Part shown: in pieces, positions 1-38,639 of the stretch
How the letters are laid out: the number at the start of each line of letters is the position of its first letter
How positions within the stretch are numbered: the stretch's first letter is position 1
Assembly: GCF_024713975.1 (NCBI RefSeq)
Contig: NC_091107.1
Coordinates: forward strand, 12,327,501 to 12,391,500
Reading direction: 5' to 3'
Origin: Paralichthys olivaceus
Lineage: Eukaryota > Chordata > Actinopteri > Pleuronectiformes > Paralichthyidae
Length of the DNA: 64,000 nucleotides
Program-made: the position numbers and the translations under genes
Notes under the pieces: generated by a model
The model's input: the letters and a program-made list of their open reading frames with translations, nothing else
The model's database searches: none
What the model was told of the DNA's origin: nothing

Positions 1-78
1 AATAACTGTAACAGAATGAAAGACAGGAAGCTTTTCTTTCCCTGAACTAACATAAATATTTCCTCTATGTCTGTGCAG

Positions 79-1115
<1,037 letters not shown>

Positions 1116-1472
1116 TCGGACTGTTCTGTCATTAAAACTGCCGCCACAGGCTGAGGCCTCTCGCCGAAGTGATTCAATTTGTCTGGACCTCCTGCGATCC
1201 TCCCGTGATTGGCCAGCCTGCCATCAGGTCACTCCCAGTTACCCTGAAGAGGAAGAGGCAGAGCTCACTCCGCTGTCTGTATTGCTGTCTCTCCTCTGTC
1301 TTTCTCTCCTCTCGCTGTCTCACCCATTCTATTTATTGAGGCCGCATCTCATGAGAGACCAGAATTAGGTTTAATTTATCCTAGAATATAGAGACTGGCC
1401 ACATGTCACTAAAACATATATAATATTTTTTAAGGGAAGTGTTACATGTCCAACCAGCAACCACAGTTATCC

Positions 1473-1594
<122 letters not shown>

Positions 1595-1746
1595 CCTACA
1601 CACATTTATCTGTGATTTTGTGTGGATGTGATAAAGAGGATGGGAGATGCATTAATCTCTGGGTTCCAGTTATTTGATTAAATGATTGTGGTTTTTGTCT
1701 GGAAGCAAGAGAACAGAGCTAAATGTAAGTTTATTAGAGTCCAGAT

Positions 1747-1748
<2 letters not shown>

Positions 1749-1831
<83 letters not shown>
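1749..1831. repeat. (AC)41 microsatellite
   Basis: An uninterrupted AC run, the complement of the GT array 155 bp to its left, so the two form an inverted pair. Confidence 0.99.
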
Positions 1832-1832
<1 letters not shown>

Positions 1833-3659
1833 GTTCCCGTTCAGTAGTCATACTTACACACAACTGAAATGTTGTAGTAGGCTTTCTGTGAGTTGATGCT
1901 ACTGTGTGTATACCCCTCACTGTGGGAAGAACAGTGCTGTATGTATATATATGTATATGGTGGTGAGCTTCTGATGAGGCCTCACCATGTAGTTAATATC
2001 TGTACAGACCTGAATGAAAACAAGCGGTCTTAAAACAGAAACTCAATGGTTTTGCCAAGTCTCTCTTCAGTGGGGCAGTTTTATTTTCTTGTCTCAGAGT
2101 AAAACACAATATTGTGTACTTTACAGCTGAAACGCACAAGCTGGTGCTGGATATTATTTTTTCTTTTAATAGCCGGAGGCTCTTCAGTTTTTAAAACAAT
2201 ACTTATAACGAGCTCTAATTAAAGCAGATCTGGATAGAAACAGTACTTCTAATGTGATCACAAAAATGTTTTGGGAATTTGTAAAAAAAATAAAAAAGTG
2301 GGATCTAAAGTTCCAAGAAACTCCTGACTGACTTGTATTATAAGTGCTGCAAACCAAAAAGGTGCAGTCAGCCTCCTTACATGCGTCTATTATTTCACAG
2401 GTTTGGATTTGATCTGCAAATGTATCACATGTGATTTTTGTCTTTACTTTTTCCCCCCACATTAGTAATTTATAAAATCACCATAGTAACCTGTGTTTAA
2501 ATGAAATAAGGGAAAGAGAAATATGACTGTGGGTGGAGAAGAAAAACCAGATTGTATCAGTAACAGGAGGATACTGACGTCATTGAGGCAACACAATAAA
2601 ACGTCATTCAAAAACTTGAAAAGGTCACGTGCTACATTCTGTTTAAGAACCAGGTTTTGGTTCAACATGACTTGAACCTTAATTTTTTGTGTGTTTCTTC
2701 ATTTGAACTGAACTTCAGTTCAGTGAATACAACATGAACCATTACTGCTGTAAACGCCACTAACCAACATAACATTTTCAAGTTTAGCTTCTAAACTAAT
2801 CAAGAAACCAAAATCATCTTCTATTCTCATTCTCATCTTCTAATCATCGCCTATTTGTGTGTGAAACTGTTTACTCATGTCATATGAGACGTCATTAAAT
2901 CTGACAAATGTTTTGACTGGTGAATTTCAGCCTTTGTGGCCTGACTCTGGAACAACATGTGACATTCGGCTGTGACTACTGGCGTGCACTCAACTCTTGG
3001 ATCATCAGATTAAAACTTGGCAGACAGACTGAGTCATTAATAACTAACACATGTTATGCAAATCCATCCAATCACCAGATGATAACTTTATCACCAGATG
3101 ATTTCAGCTTTCAGAAACTAAACTGAATGTTTTCTTACACCACTGACAATCATGGGACTCTGCTGGGGTGATAGGCTTCTGATGATAAATTAGATTTTTT
3201 AACATGTTATTGTCGTGTGTTATAGATAAAGTATTCCTCTTGAATAGTGAAGCAGCATTGAAAAGGCTTAATAGTTCTCTTTCATTCTAACATTCACAAT
3301 AAAAGGCAGAAAAGACTGTCAGGTTTACAGCATCTAATTTGACCTCATATCTGTTTTGCTGTAGTGTCACATGGTGAGGACATTTATTTATCATTTATTA
3401 AAAACATCCACAGAATGCTACCAGAATTATGCACATACCATTTTATGGTGTGATGATGAAATACACCTGGAAAAATCAGAGTCTGACTGAAATGGGTTTT
3501 TGGGGCTGATAACAATACTTTTTATTAGGGAATAAAAAACTTTGCCAATGATTCCTGAGTCGTTATGAATGAAACTTGATATTTTACAGTTATAATAACT
3601 TCATTATAAATAGTGTGACTATAAAACACTTCACTGACAAATATATAGACACGTTTTAA

Positions 3660-4092
3660 TCTGAAAACTTCAACCCGGAAGCCGCCACGCTGGAAAAGGG
3701 AAACCTTTTATTTTGAAGGTGTTAACAGGAAGCCTTGTTGAGCTAACGGTGATGTCGAGCTTGTCTCTGTGGAGGATTCACTTCTTCGCCTTCACTGTGA
3801 ATCACTGTCCGACATGTTGACGTGTCTCTGTCCCTCAGACCGATAAATACATCTGAGTCTGGAGTTTGTACCAAAGTTTAAAATATGAGTTCTCTCGCTG
3901 CTAACGTTAGCTACTCAGTGAGCTAGCGTTAGCCAACCTAGCGTTAGCTCCCTGTTGCCTGACAACGAAGAGGAAGCCAAACAAACTGGGGCTAGCTGGC
4001 ACAGGCTAACTAGCTAGCTGGATGAGAGTTGAGCTGACGTCTCTGTGTCTTCAGTGTGGATGCTGCTGAGCGGCTGGTGAAGAGGAGCACAC
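3660..4092 (+). promoter_or_regulatory. ift57 promoter and 5' UTR region
   Basis: Base composition shifts here from AT-rich to CpG- and GC-richer sequence directly upstream of the ift57 start. It contains repeated TTAGC/GCTAG words, including the 12-bp palindrome GCTAACGTTAGC at 3900-3911. No TATA box is evident. The transcription start is not determined; placement rests on position and composition only. Confidence 0.5.
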
Positions 4093-7000
4093 ATGGCGGA
4101 ATACGGCCGGCGGGGAGATGAAGATGATCGCGGCCCCGGAGCCGCTTACCAGGTGTTCGTGGTGATGGAGTGTTTACTGGAGAAGCTGAAGGTGTTGAAC
4201 TATGAGGAGGAAGTTCTGGCCAAACACAACATGAAGAATCTGACCAGGTAAGAAGACAGTGAGGAAGAGCTTTTGAATCCCACAGGTTTCTATGTGATAC
4301 GAGTAAAGTGAACTGGTTCTTCAGATGTCAACATTTAAAGCTGTTGTCTTTTATTTTACAACAAACTGTGGAGGAGTTGGACATTTAAGACACATTAGAT
4401 CATTTGGACATGAACACAGACAGCAGAGCCTTCATTATGTCATGTGACACATTTGTTTATGTTCTTTGTCAAAATGGCTGCTGTCATGAAGGTGTATTTG
4501 ATGTCCCCTCCAGTCTTCTTCACCTGTTTCAGTTATATGGACAAAACCTAGATAGAGGAGCTTGTGTCAGTGTGATTTGCAGAAAGCTTTTAATACAGTG
4601 AACTAAACTTCACTGTTCCCATGGCTACAGTGGATGAACTTATACAACAGAACTTTTCACATTAGAGAGTTGTTGTTGAGTTGTGTATTTACATTTTCCC
4701 AAATGTCTCCAGCCATTTTAGAACCTGAAGAAATCTAGTTTTATTTAAGGTAACACTCAGTGGCAAAGTGGCATCATATCCCGTGTGCATATTGTCGCAT
4801 TGTGTTTGTCTTCCAGGAGAGTCAAAATGTACTTTTTATCCAGTTTGAAGTAACATTTTTACTTTTAATAATACTTTTAATTAAACTATATATATACATT
4901 TTGACCAGATGAAAGGTTTTAACCCCTTAGACACGCCCTCCTGTGTCTGCTGAACAGATTCAGAGAAATCCAGAGAATCTTCCTGGCGGTTGCTTTCTTT
5001 TAAACTCATCTCTGTTCCCCCCAGACATTATTTTGTCTCCAGTCCGTATCTGGATTCCAACCCTGGCGAACAGTTCTACATGTTCACCATCATCGCAGCG
5101 TGGCTCATCAATGCGGCAGGGAGGCCGTTCACCGAGCCTCAGGAGTACGACGAACCCAACGCCACTGTGTCCAACATCCTGGCAGAGCTCAGGGCTTTCG
5201 TAAGTGATGTCAGTTTTTTATCACCAGTAAAACAGATTCATCACAGTAGACAATTAGTTGTTTCTCTGACAGTCTGCACATCCTGAAATTAAACCAAATT
5301 CAACCTTTTGATAATAACAAGCTAACAGTTTCTATCATTCTTCACCTGTGAACTTCTCTCATATTTCACTGTAACTCGTCTAGAAAGGTTAAAAAAGTCT
5401 TATTTGCAGACACTCGATAATAAAGCAGGGTTCTTAAAAAGCTCTTTAACTTGATGGATAAATAGTGATAGAAACATATAAATGAAAAATGTAACAATTA
5501 ATAATAATTCATATTTCAGTGTGCTTTTGATCCTGACATTGATCCCTTATTGTCAGTCTCTGTTAAACTGTGAGACTTATCTGCCTCGTCTCTGTTCATC
5601 AGGGTGTGAAGGTGGATTTCCCGCCCTCCAAACTGAAATCAGGTTCTGGCGAGTTCGTCTGCTTTGTGCTGGACCGACTGGCAGAGGAGGCTCTGAGGAG
5701 GCGGGGATTCTCCTTCAAAAAGTACTCATAACCTTTCCCCTTTAATCTCATCTCTGTAAATCAAGCAGACCTTGAGAAGTCAACAATGTTTTTTTTCCAT
5801 CACGTCTGGATTGGTGTTACACTCTGGCCTGACTTTGTTTTTTTCAGACCAACCTACCCGACAGAAACCACAGAAGAAGAGTCTGTGATGGAGGACGATG
5901 CAGAGCTCACACTCAGCAAAGTTGAGGAGATGATTGTAGGTATCCCAGCTTTACTAAACCTGTCTTTACTCCTCATGCCATTTTTAATGCCTTTTATCAT
6001 TTTAGTTCAAATGTTTACTTATCTGTTTTTAACCTGAGTTCAGTGTTGGCTACAAGTTTTGGTTTCATGATAGGGCTGTTACAACTTAACCTGTGATTCA
6101 TCGGATTCTGTGAAGTGATTACAGTTAAAAATGAACTCAGAAATGATTTGTTCAACAAGATCTGTGTCACACTGAGGCCAAACACAAACAATTATTATAT
6201 AATAAGGCTATTATATAATATAATTATTTTTGTGCAGGAACTAATTTCAGCTGTGTTCTTCAGTTCTGTTTTACTTTCTTTTCCCACAAGAGAAACTCCA
6301 GCACCACTGATGATGTTTTACTTTGACTGTTTCTCAACAGAAGAAGAAAAACTGTGGTGTGTTTGTTCAGAACGTGTTGAGTAAACTTTATTAACATTGC
6401 AGGAGGAGCCTGATGATGATGATGAGGAGAACATGATGGATCTGGAGGCTTTAAAGTTACGGACGACTCACACTGTAAGTTTAACTGCAAATGTGATCAT
6501 TTAGATTCTGACTGCTGCACATTTTGGCAATGCCTTCATTTTCAGCTGAAAGCATTAAGTGTTTTTTCGAACTCTGTTCTGCTGTTTGTTCTCCGACAGG
6601 AAGCAGAACTTTCCTCTAAACCAGATGAGATTCTGGAGTCGACAGTTGATGCAGCGGACTGGAACCTGGAGGTGGAGAGAGTCCTGCCCCAGCTCAAAGT
6701 CACAGTCAGGACAGACAACAAGGTGCTAACTCACCTAAACTGCACCGGTCCTCCACCTTTTCTGTTGAGCTTAAATAGTGTTTCACAATAAAAGCCTTCC
6801 ATTTAGTAGATGCTCTTATTGTGAAGCCTTTGCAGAAAGTTAAAGTCACTCAAATTGAGTAAAGTTTAAATGAGACAGAATAATAATTTACCTCTATCTA
6901 CAATTTTTCAGCGGATGAGCTGCTGCAGATCTTCATTCTTATTATGTTTGTTTGTTTTAACTCAAACTAGAAATTGTGTTTTTTCTGTATCAGTAACAAA

Positions 7001-9173
7001 CAATGAGTCACTAAATAGAAAATAATAACAAAACTCATAAAAACAAAATGTACAAAAGTGTATTGAGTTAAAACAAAATAAAGCAAGAATGTGTACACAT
7101 TGTATGAAGCATGTCTAAGTTTATAACATGTAGTTTGTTTAATGGGAAAGCCTTTGAATATAAATATAAAACTAAAATCAACGACAAACTGAAATGTGGC
7201 TGTAGTTTCTCAGCACATTGCCAGCTTGCTTCTTCTTTTGATTGTTTTTGACTCGTCTCTGGTCTGTGTGTTGGTCTGCAGGACTGGAGGATCCACGTGG
7301 ACCAGATGCATCAACATAGAGATGGAATCAAGTCTTCACTCAAAGAGGCCAAGGTGCGTTCACTGACCAAGTGTTTTAGGCAGAGGTTGAAAAGAGGAGC
7401 TCCAGCAATAGACAGTTTGAGAAAAGTAATGTGTTCTGAACAATAGAGCATGTAAACCTCTTCTAGTATTAACACAAATCCAATGAATCTGAGTATGAGC
7501 AGAAAAGGTCTCCTTTTAAGATGCCAGGAGTGTGTTTGATCATATCCAGTTTTGTGTCCTCGTCTGCAGAGCTACCTGGACAAACTGCAGGAGGACATTG
7601 GCAAGACTCTGGAGAAAGTGAGCAGCAGAGAAAAGTACATCAACAACCAGCTCGAAAATCTGATACAGGAGTACCGCAGTGCCCAGGCCAAACTCAGCGA
7701 GGTAAACACCCGACTCAGAAACACAAGCTGTTGAAGAAGGTGTTGTCTGCTCTGGTTTAGTTTGACAGTGCAGACTCTTTGTCATTATGATTACTTCTTC
7801 TCTCCTACAGGCCAAGGAGCAATACCAGCAGGCCAGCGGAGGGGTGACAGAACGGACCAGAGTCCTGGCTGAGGTCAGTGAACACATCAGACAGCAGCAT
7901 TTTAATCCCACTCGAGTCACATGATCAGATATAACCCCGGAGCAGAAACATCTTCACAGTTAGTGTGTGTGTCTTTGTGTTTCCCTCGGATCAGTCGTCT
8001 GTCTGGAGCTTTCCACAACACGTGTCTGTCGTTTTAGATTCCTGATCAGATCAAAAGGCGCTGTCATGTGTCAGAAACATGTCACTACACTAATGACTTC
8101 TTACCTGCTTGTCTATTATTAATCCCTGGAGGTTCTGATGATAATCTATGATGTGAAAAAACAAACAGGCCAAAGCTATACATAGTTTTCTTTGAATTAT
8201 CTCAGATGGAACACATCATAACAATCATTATCTCAAGAATTTACTACAGAGTAATGTCGAGACCTTAAAATATTGATAAGCGAGCAGAGCAAGCTCACAG
8301 AACTCTGTCCTATAACTGTTAATCTCATCAGTAACAAATACAAAATAACTGATTAATTAATTAAAGGTAAGTATCAAGCTTAAGGAGATTTAAAACATCC
8401 AGAGTGGACTAATGAAAAACTCAAGCAAGAAACTTAGAAAACCAAAAATTATAAAAGAAGTGAAGAATTAAACTTGACGCCTTAGAGTGGTTTCAGTTTC
8501 ACCTCTGAGGACAAACATGTCCTCTGTTAATGAAACTGCTTCAAAGTTTTGGTGAACAGTGAACGTGAACAACAAAAATCATGAGAATATCAGCATCAGT
8601 AAATTAAAAAAACCTTTTAAACATGTGTAGAGGAATAATACTGACTTGAACAGGGTTAAAGAAAACAGCTGAATAACAAGCAGTGAATAAAATGCAGTAG
8701 GAGTTCATATCATCAGGGATTCATTTAAAACCACGACTCGCTGCATCTTGTCCTTTCTCAGACAAGTTTCTTGAAGTGATGCACTGAGCTATCACCTGCA
8801 GACGACGCAGACCGCCTGTGACCTCGTCCTGTTTTTGTGCCTGTGTTTCAGATCAGCGAGGAGCTGGAGAAGGTGAAGCAGGAGATGGAGGAGAAAGGCA
8901 GCAGCATGTCTGACGGGGGTGAGTCTCAGGACCTGAACTGTCACATCACGTATTTCTGCTCGTGCATAATGATTCTGTTTTTGTCACACAGCTCCAGTGG
9001 TGAAGATCAAGCAGAGTTTGACAAAGCTGAAGCAGGAGATCGTTCAAATGGATGTGAGGATCGGCGTCGTCCAGCACACGCTGCTGCAGGCCAAACTGAA
9101 AGAGAAGTCCAACATGACGCGCGACATGCACGCCACCAACATCCCAGAGCCCGCCACCGGGCCCTACACGTAG
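4093..9173 (+). CDS. ift57: Intraflagellar transport protein 57 (IFT-B subunit)
   Basis: Complete gene of 11 exons: 4093-4247, 5025-5199, 5603-5721, 5848-5935, 6403-6474, 6600-6722, 7282-7353, 7570-7701, 7811-7873, 8852-8918 and 8992-9173. They join in frame to 415 residues, near the usual size. IFT57 (HIPPI) is a peripheral IFT-B subunit needed to build cilia. Seen: an N-terminal calponin-homology-like region of about 130 residues with PGAAYQVFVVMECLLEKL and NPGEQFYMF; an acidic linker (EDDAELTLSKVEE, EEPDDDDEE); LEVERVLPQLKVTVRTDNK; then a long coiled coil with SSREKYINNQLENLIQEYRS; ending MHATNIPEPATGPYT. The start is the first ATG of the conserved frame, soon after a CpG-rich leader. The 978-bp intron at 7874-8851 holds nothing I recognise. 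Confidence 0.97.
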
Positions 9174-9313
9174 AAACTCACCTTAAATCCTATGTTACAA
9201 ATCCTATGTTCATATTTTTCCGGTAATGACCAAGAAAAACAGCAGGTTCTTGCACTGAGATGCTGGAATCATGAAAATCTTTTATATTTATGCTTGATTG
9301 ATGAAATAGTCAA

Positions 9314-9319
9314 AATAAA
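9314..9319 (+). terminator. ift57 polyadenylation signal (AATAAA)
   Basis: A canonical AATAAA 141 nt after the ift57 stop, the first one in the 3' flank. Cleavage would be expected 10-30 nt later. Confidence 0.65.
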
Positions 9320-9339
9320 AAAACTGTTGCAATTGTTGC

Positions 9340-10313
9340 ATCTCTGGTTTTCTTTCAATTCAAATGTACTTTAATCAAAGTGACAGAAGAAGTCTCCTTA
9401 AAAGGAAAAGATGAATTCAAAAGCAAAATTACACTCACACAAGCAAGGAGCTGTGGCTGGCTGCAGTGTAGATCATAAACCAAACCAGCCTCCTCCATGT
9501 TAGCAGATGGGACTTGGACCAAACTTAAAACTCCATGCTGAGTAAATCCTTTTCCCAAAGATGGTTTCTGTCATTTTAGCTAGTTCTTTTCACACTGCCG
9601 AATGTTGAAGTGTTCATGTTTCTGATAAATTTGGTTTTAATTTGATGTTATAAAAACAGGCTGAGATGTCGTGATTGACATTTTAAACCGACTCACGATT
9701 GGCATGTATGGCCGGGACCTCGATACCATGGATCCGCTCCTCGATCACCACTGTGCAGAATCTGGCTCCAAATAAAATCAAAAGCACAAGATGGCGGCAC
9801 CTCGCTGTGGATATAAACTTAAAGTTTCATTTTGTCAATATCTTGGCAGGAAGGAAGTTTTGGAGCAGATGGGATCAGCAGAGTCACACACAGGACGGAA
9901 TCTGTGCAGTCGCTGTTTGGAGGGCAAACCTGCAGAAAGGATGTCTGTGTCCATGGCAACCAAAGCTATAAAGCTGCTGTACATCACACACCGTATGTTG
10001 CACTGGTGAGATGTCTAACGTCTTATAGGGGATGTTTCCTACAGAGCATCAGCGGCAGTTCTTTACGTCAAGCTGACTAATTAGGCCACAATCTGACTCC
10101 TTCATAAATAAATTCCTCCTGCTGTCGCTCATCTGACAATTAGAGTCCCACAACGATGTGATTCAAACAGACAATGAGACAGAGATAATGAAGGGAGAGT
10201 GAAAATAAAGAGGGTGGGGTTGGTTGCGTCGCTCAATAGATTAATCATGCATGCCTAGTTTTTTTGGCCACGGCCAAGGGGAGTGAAGTCTGCTGCTGTG
10301 CTTCCTCTCAGCG
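9340..10313. other. Intergenic region between ift57 and the Ig-domain gene
   Basis: No conserved coding sequence. The part at about 9660-9800 reads like an old interspersed repeat but I cannot assign a family. The last 100 bp should carry the promoter and 5' UTR of the Ig-domain gene; no clear TATA box is seen. Confidence 0.4.
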
Positions 10314-13802
<3,489 letters not shown>

Positions 13803-13945
13803 TTTCTCAACCTGAACAGGAATTTAAAAAAAGAAAAAGTTCCAACACAGGTATCAAACAAAGGACTGTCAGGACTCTTTGTTTCATGTAGATAATGGAT
13901 TTTTACAGCCTGGCTGAGTATTTCTGTACAGCATCATGGATTCTG

Positions 13946-13951
13946 AATAAA
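13946..13951 (+). terminator. Polyadenylation signal of the Ig-domain gene (AATAAA)
   Basis: The first AATAAA after the stop at 13802, giving a 3' UTR of roughly 160-170 nt. Confidence 0.7.
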
Positions 13952-13969
13952 TGCCCTGGTTCTGAGAGG

Positions 13970-15364
13970 TGTGGTATTTCAGTCACAAAACGATCGACAC
14001 TTGCACACACAATATTTTCCCAGATTCCCTAAACATTAGGAGGCCACTAAACCTGCATCCTTCCCTTTATCAGCTGTTTGTTCTAACACCTTAAATAAAA
14101 CCTCGTCATTAACTTTGAGTTCCTTAACGCTTCAAACTGAAAAAACACTTTCAAACATCTTCAGTGTTTGATCAATTGATCTTTTTCTCTTTTGACCAGG
14201 AATCAAACACCAACATGAATTTGATCTTTGAACAAGCAAAAAAAAATCTCACCTTACGAACCCGTCACACTACAAATCCAAACTCCAGACGTGGATGTGA
14301 ATGAGCGTCGTGCTGCAGAGAAAGAGCTCATTGTTGAGAGCTAAGAGTCCTCGGGTCAGAGAGAAAAGCAGAGGTCTGCAGAAATCATTTCCTTTTTTAA
14401 AGGTCCAGTGTGTAACATTTAGGTGAAAGGGAACTATTGGCAGAAATTTAATGTAGAACTAAATTATATGAATTGTAGTTTTCTTTACCCCAGAAAAGGC
14501 CCTTTATATTTAAATACTTCATATTTACATCTAGGGGTGGCCATGTCTTTTACATTAGTCCAGACTGGACAAACTTAACACCTTTTCAGTTTTTATTAAA
14601 AGCTGCCACAGGTTCTTCTTCATGTTTGGAAGGGGAGGGTGAGGTGAGGGGTGTTGCAACATGAGATTTCAACACTAGATATCACAACATTCTACACACT
14701 GTACCTCTAAGAGAACTGACTCCACACGGTCTTCATCATCAAAAGCTGATGTCATAATGGAACCTGACCACCGGTGGTTCAGTGTGTTGTGCTCGTAGCA
14801 GATGATTAATAAATGAGCTGCTAACCTCAGGCAGAGAAGAGGGAGGGGCTAGAGGTCTGTAAATTGTCAACTGTCATTACATTTGGGGTCAGACAGACAG
14901 AGTTAAAAGATCTTCCTTTCATATATGTCAGTTTATAAAAACATTTAAGCTAGCTGCCTTGAGGACTTATGTGGTAACATATTTAAATCACTAATAAAAA
15001 TGTATAGATCAAAGTTTATTTGTATCAACAATATTCACAAATGAAAATGACCGTAATTGGGCTTAATAGGTTGCAACAATCCTCTGTCTTTAACTCTCAA
15101 CTTCAAAACTACCCAAAAAAAGCTAATGAAGGAGGGTGGAGAAGGTTAATTTACTCAGACGACAAGTTCATTTACACTTTCGGGCTATTAAGCAGCTTAA
15201 TTGTGTTACTGATCAACAGCAAACTGCTACGACTGTATCACTTGACTCGAGTATAAATGAATGTATCATCAAATCAAGTACAAATTCAGAACTAAAGATC
15301 CCTCACAGAAAACCACCAGGACAAAGTAAAAATGAAAATAAAATCACTCAGAGCAGCTGATTTG
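13970..15364. other. Spacer between two convergent genes
   Basis: No coding sequence. It separates the 3' ends of the plus-strand Ig gene and minus-strand pcnx3. It holds one short inverted-repeat element (14397-14710). The rest is AT-rich and unassigned. Confidence 0.5.
14397..14710. mobile_element. MITE-like non-autonomous DNA element
   Basis: About 314 bp bounded by imperfect terminal inverted repeats of about 25 bp: AGGTCCAGTGTGTAACATT at the left, and the reverse complement of the right end reads AGAGGTACAGTGTGTAGAAT. There is no coding capacity. Short elements opening this way are, from memory, widespread in teleosts. The target-site duplication could not be fixed. Confidence 0.7.
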
Positions 15365-18190
15365 CAAACAGACACAAAAACCTTTAATTTAAATAGGAAG
15401 AAGAAGAAAAAAAAAAAAATCACATAAAAAACTGTACAGAACATTTAACATTGACTTAAAGTTCTTAAATAAAAGACCCCCCTCCCAAAAATATAGCTAA
15501 AATACCAAAACAATAACAAAGTGGGATGGTGTGATACTTTTTGTGCAAAAGAAGTTTGAAACGATTCTTCCCAAACTGCACATTTTACTGTGAAGTTTCT
15601 GTCTCCACTGCTCAGCTCTGCCCTCTGATGGGTAAACACAGGAGTCCCTCCCCTGAACCTCAACATAGTGTCTTCAATGTAAAAGAACCCAAAATCCAAT
15701 AATAATAAAATAGATTTATATTTTAAATATATATTTATATACGAAACATGCTGTACAGAATTTCAGAGATAATAAATCCCTTTTTATTAACACCCAGGTT
15801 TGTCCGTTAACTTGTGCTTTCCTCGCTCCCAGCAAAGTAAAAATCATCATAAAAAAAAAAAAAAACTATCTTAACTCCCTTGGATACAAGATGAATGAGG
15901 AGAAGAGAAAAACAGAAAACAGCACTGATCACAAAGTCTGTTTTTCCTGAGTCGAGGAAGTTACTAACGTGTTTCGAGTGGGATGGCGACGCACCTTTCG
16001 TCTGTTGCAGCGTCTTCACAGCCAGGACTGACAGAAATGTCAAGGCTGCGGAAATTTTTTTTTTAAAAAGGGGGTGAACAAAAAAACTCTTTGTACTGTT
16101 TGTGTCCCTTATTCAGATCCAAGCAGAGAAAGAGGGAATAAGGACAGAGTGATTGAACAGCATGCAGTGTGTGGAACGTTCTTTAACCCAGAGAGAATAA
16201 AACTATCTTCTGTTTACATTAGCATGACCCAGTATTCAACGTATGGGTCACACATTTTTTCTTTTTAAATCCCCCTTTCAGTTTTCTCCCTTTGGACAAA
16301 TGGTCTTCCCGCAGAAAAAGTCGATCTCTTTCCCGTTACAGACCCTGAGAACGCTGGCCAGCTTTCAAGTTTCCTACAGGGGAACGCGGGTGGTTTTCTG
16401 ATACGCAGATTAACACTATGGCACCAGGGCGCTTCTGAGTCTTGCTGCAGACAACTGGGCACAAAGCCACAGGAGCTGGGGAAACGCTTCGGGTCAAACA
16501 GATTGAACTGCCAGCGTCGTCTTTCTGCTGCATGATGTACTTCAACACTGTTTTCATTTGCTTTTCACAGTGATGGAACAAAGAGTGCACGAGTGGGAAA
16601 GAAACCAACCTAAAGTGACTTCTCAGGGATACTTCCAGTTCTACTACATGTGTAAAAAAAAAAAAAAAAAAAAAGACTCGGCTATCGGTGAGATGATACA
16701 GATGTGATGACACCAAACAAATTGAGAGAGGGGTGGGGGGGTACAGTCGACAGAAGGCAGAGGTCCAACTCGATATAATCAGCACACCATATAGACAAAC
16801 CCCGTTAAAGATATCTGTAAGACAATATTAAACAAATAAATATTCCACCTTTGCTTTTCAGTATTTATTCAGCTTTTGTCTATTTCCAACTAAAACGCTG
16901 GATTTAACTGTGGGAGGAACAGTAGTAGTGGGTATATTAGCAGTAGCAGGAGATGCAGAAGCAGTAGTATAGTAACGTGAGGGGCCGTATTGCAGGCAAA
17001 GAAAACAGAGCTCCCCACACAGAGCGGCCTGGATCCCTGCTGTTGAGAAAGTCATGAGCTGACTGGATCTGATCGGAGAGGAGTTTTTTTTCTTTTCTTT
17101 TTTTTTTTTTAATCGAGAAACCAAACTCAGTGCCTCTTAAACACAGAGGAACTTGTGATTCTTCAAGTAAAAACAATAAAAAGGACATTCCACTCACCAA
17201 AACAAAAAAGGCTTTATGTTTCTAACACTCTGTAGGTTTGTGATCAACACATTCACCCTCCACTCCACCTGATCCAGGGACACCTGCTCTCTCCAACATT
17301 GTCCTACATCTTTGTGACACTTGTCAGATTCAGGCCTCATACATTGTAAACTGGTGGTGTAGCATGTGCTGGCTGGGATGAAAGAGGTTTTCTTTTTTTA
17401 AATCCCACCTGAAACTTGCTCGGTGACAGAACGTGTTGAGTATTGATGTTGTCAGGCACCTCTGTGGGAAACAGGCCAGAGGACAGAGATAACACTTTGG
17501 TGGGATGCGTCTTTTTTCTTTTCTTGTTGAGTATGTATGATGTGCACAGGAGAATAAGTGGAGCCTGTTGAAACTGTTCAATATGTATTAATAAATATTA
17601 TTATTTCTTCACCTGCACACACAGCGACATACTGGTCCTTTTTGTTTTGATTGGTTATGCAAAAAAGACAAAAATAACCCTGCTGGTTCAAATGTCAAGT
17701 GAGAGAAAGTCAGAGGTGATCCTCTGTTCTCCAGTATAAAAAATAAACAATCCTCAAGCAAAAAAATCCCTTTTAATTGCACTGGTCTTTCTGGGCTGTC
17801 ACTACCAACCCAAAGGTTGTCCATAGAGACACGGAGTGCCTTTATCTGGAAAAACAAAAGTTACCAGTGAGCTCATCATCGGGCCTTATGAGTCTCGATG
17901 AAAGCTGATTTTGGCTGAAATCATTTCATGATCTGACGTGAGTCAGCTCAGCACTCTATTAAATCTGACTCCTTTGGCTCCTTTGGAGGATAGGGGTGAT
18001 GTGTATAGAACCAAATCCATCCAGTATTGCAGAGCGCCACTGCATTACAGGATCTGAGTCACTTAAACATGGGGATGATGGAATGAGTGCAGAAGGCTGG
18101 AATGAGTCCTGTCTGGGCGGGTCCGGACCAGGTTCAACCGCCGTGTGCTTTCTCTGCAGAAAATGTCACTCAGGGTCTCCCAGCGCAGAC
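15365..18190 (-). other. Probable long 3' UTR of pcnx3
   Basis: No coding frame with family resemblance. On the minus strand the stretch follows the pcnx3 stop and has T- and A-rich tracts typical of a 3' UTR. Candidate poly(A) signals on the minus strand include AATAAA at 15783-15788 and an ATTAAA near 15382-15389. The extent is inferred; a shorter UTR is equally possible. Confidence 0.4.
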
Positions 18191-37840
<19,650 letters not shown>

Positions 37841-38639
37841 TCAAAAAACTGTGCAGCAATTCGAGCCACAGTGTCTTGTGTCTACGATGGCACTTCCATT
37901 GGGGATGGCAGGTCAACCAAGACTGTTTCATCAAGGACAATAGTTCTGTGTCTTGGATATGTATACTTCAGACGAGGTCAAGAATCCTTACACATTCTCG
38001 TGCCAGTGTGTTCTCCCTCCGTGCGCCAACGTTGCCACACTCTAGCCTAATCCCTGTTGGGTAATCTGGAGAGTGACTTTTTGGCACATTGGTAACCCAC
38101 TGAATGTATGAAAAAACATTCATCTGCAAGAGAGATCAAATCTGGATAAGTTCCTTATATGAGGCTTCACACATTGCATTTAGTAGGGAAATTAAATGCT
38201 GGACAACAACCAATTTATAAAACTACACTGGATATCACAAAGTAATTTGAAAAACTGTAGAAATCAGTTTATATGCACATATTAGTAATCGAGCTGTGCA
38301 TATGTCAGTGTATGTCTAGTCTGTTTCACATTTTGTAATTCCTTAAATCCCATGATTATGAAACTATGTATGTTTATTACTAATTGGCCTTGGACACCTT
38401 TATCTTATCTTAAGTTAACACGTGTTTTGAGTCAAACACTGAACTTGATCAATTATCTTTCACAACGTCTAAATTAGTTCAGTGTAATAATTATTTAACC
38501 AACTGAGCAGTCAAAAGGTAAGGTGAGATTATTCTGAAATTACACAGGCAGGCACTATAGTCACTCTAATACCTACTATACAAAAACAACGCAACATAGA
38601 AGCTACACAACATCGTTCCTAAGTTACCACAGATTTCAG

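Noticed and set aside
15841..17110. Runs of A or T of 14-20 bases in the pcnx3 3' flank as retroposon tails
   Set aside because: No SINE or LINE body or target duplication next to them; simple 3' UTR homopolymers are sufficient.
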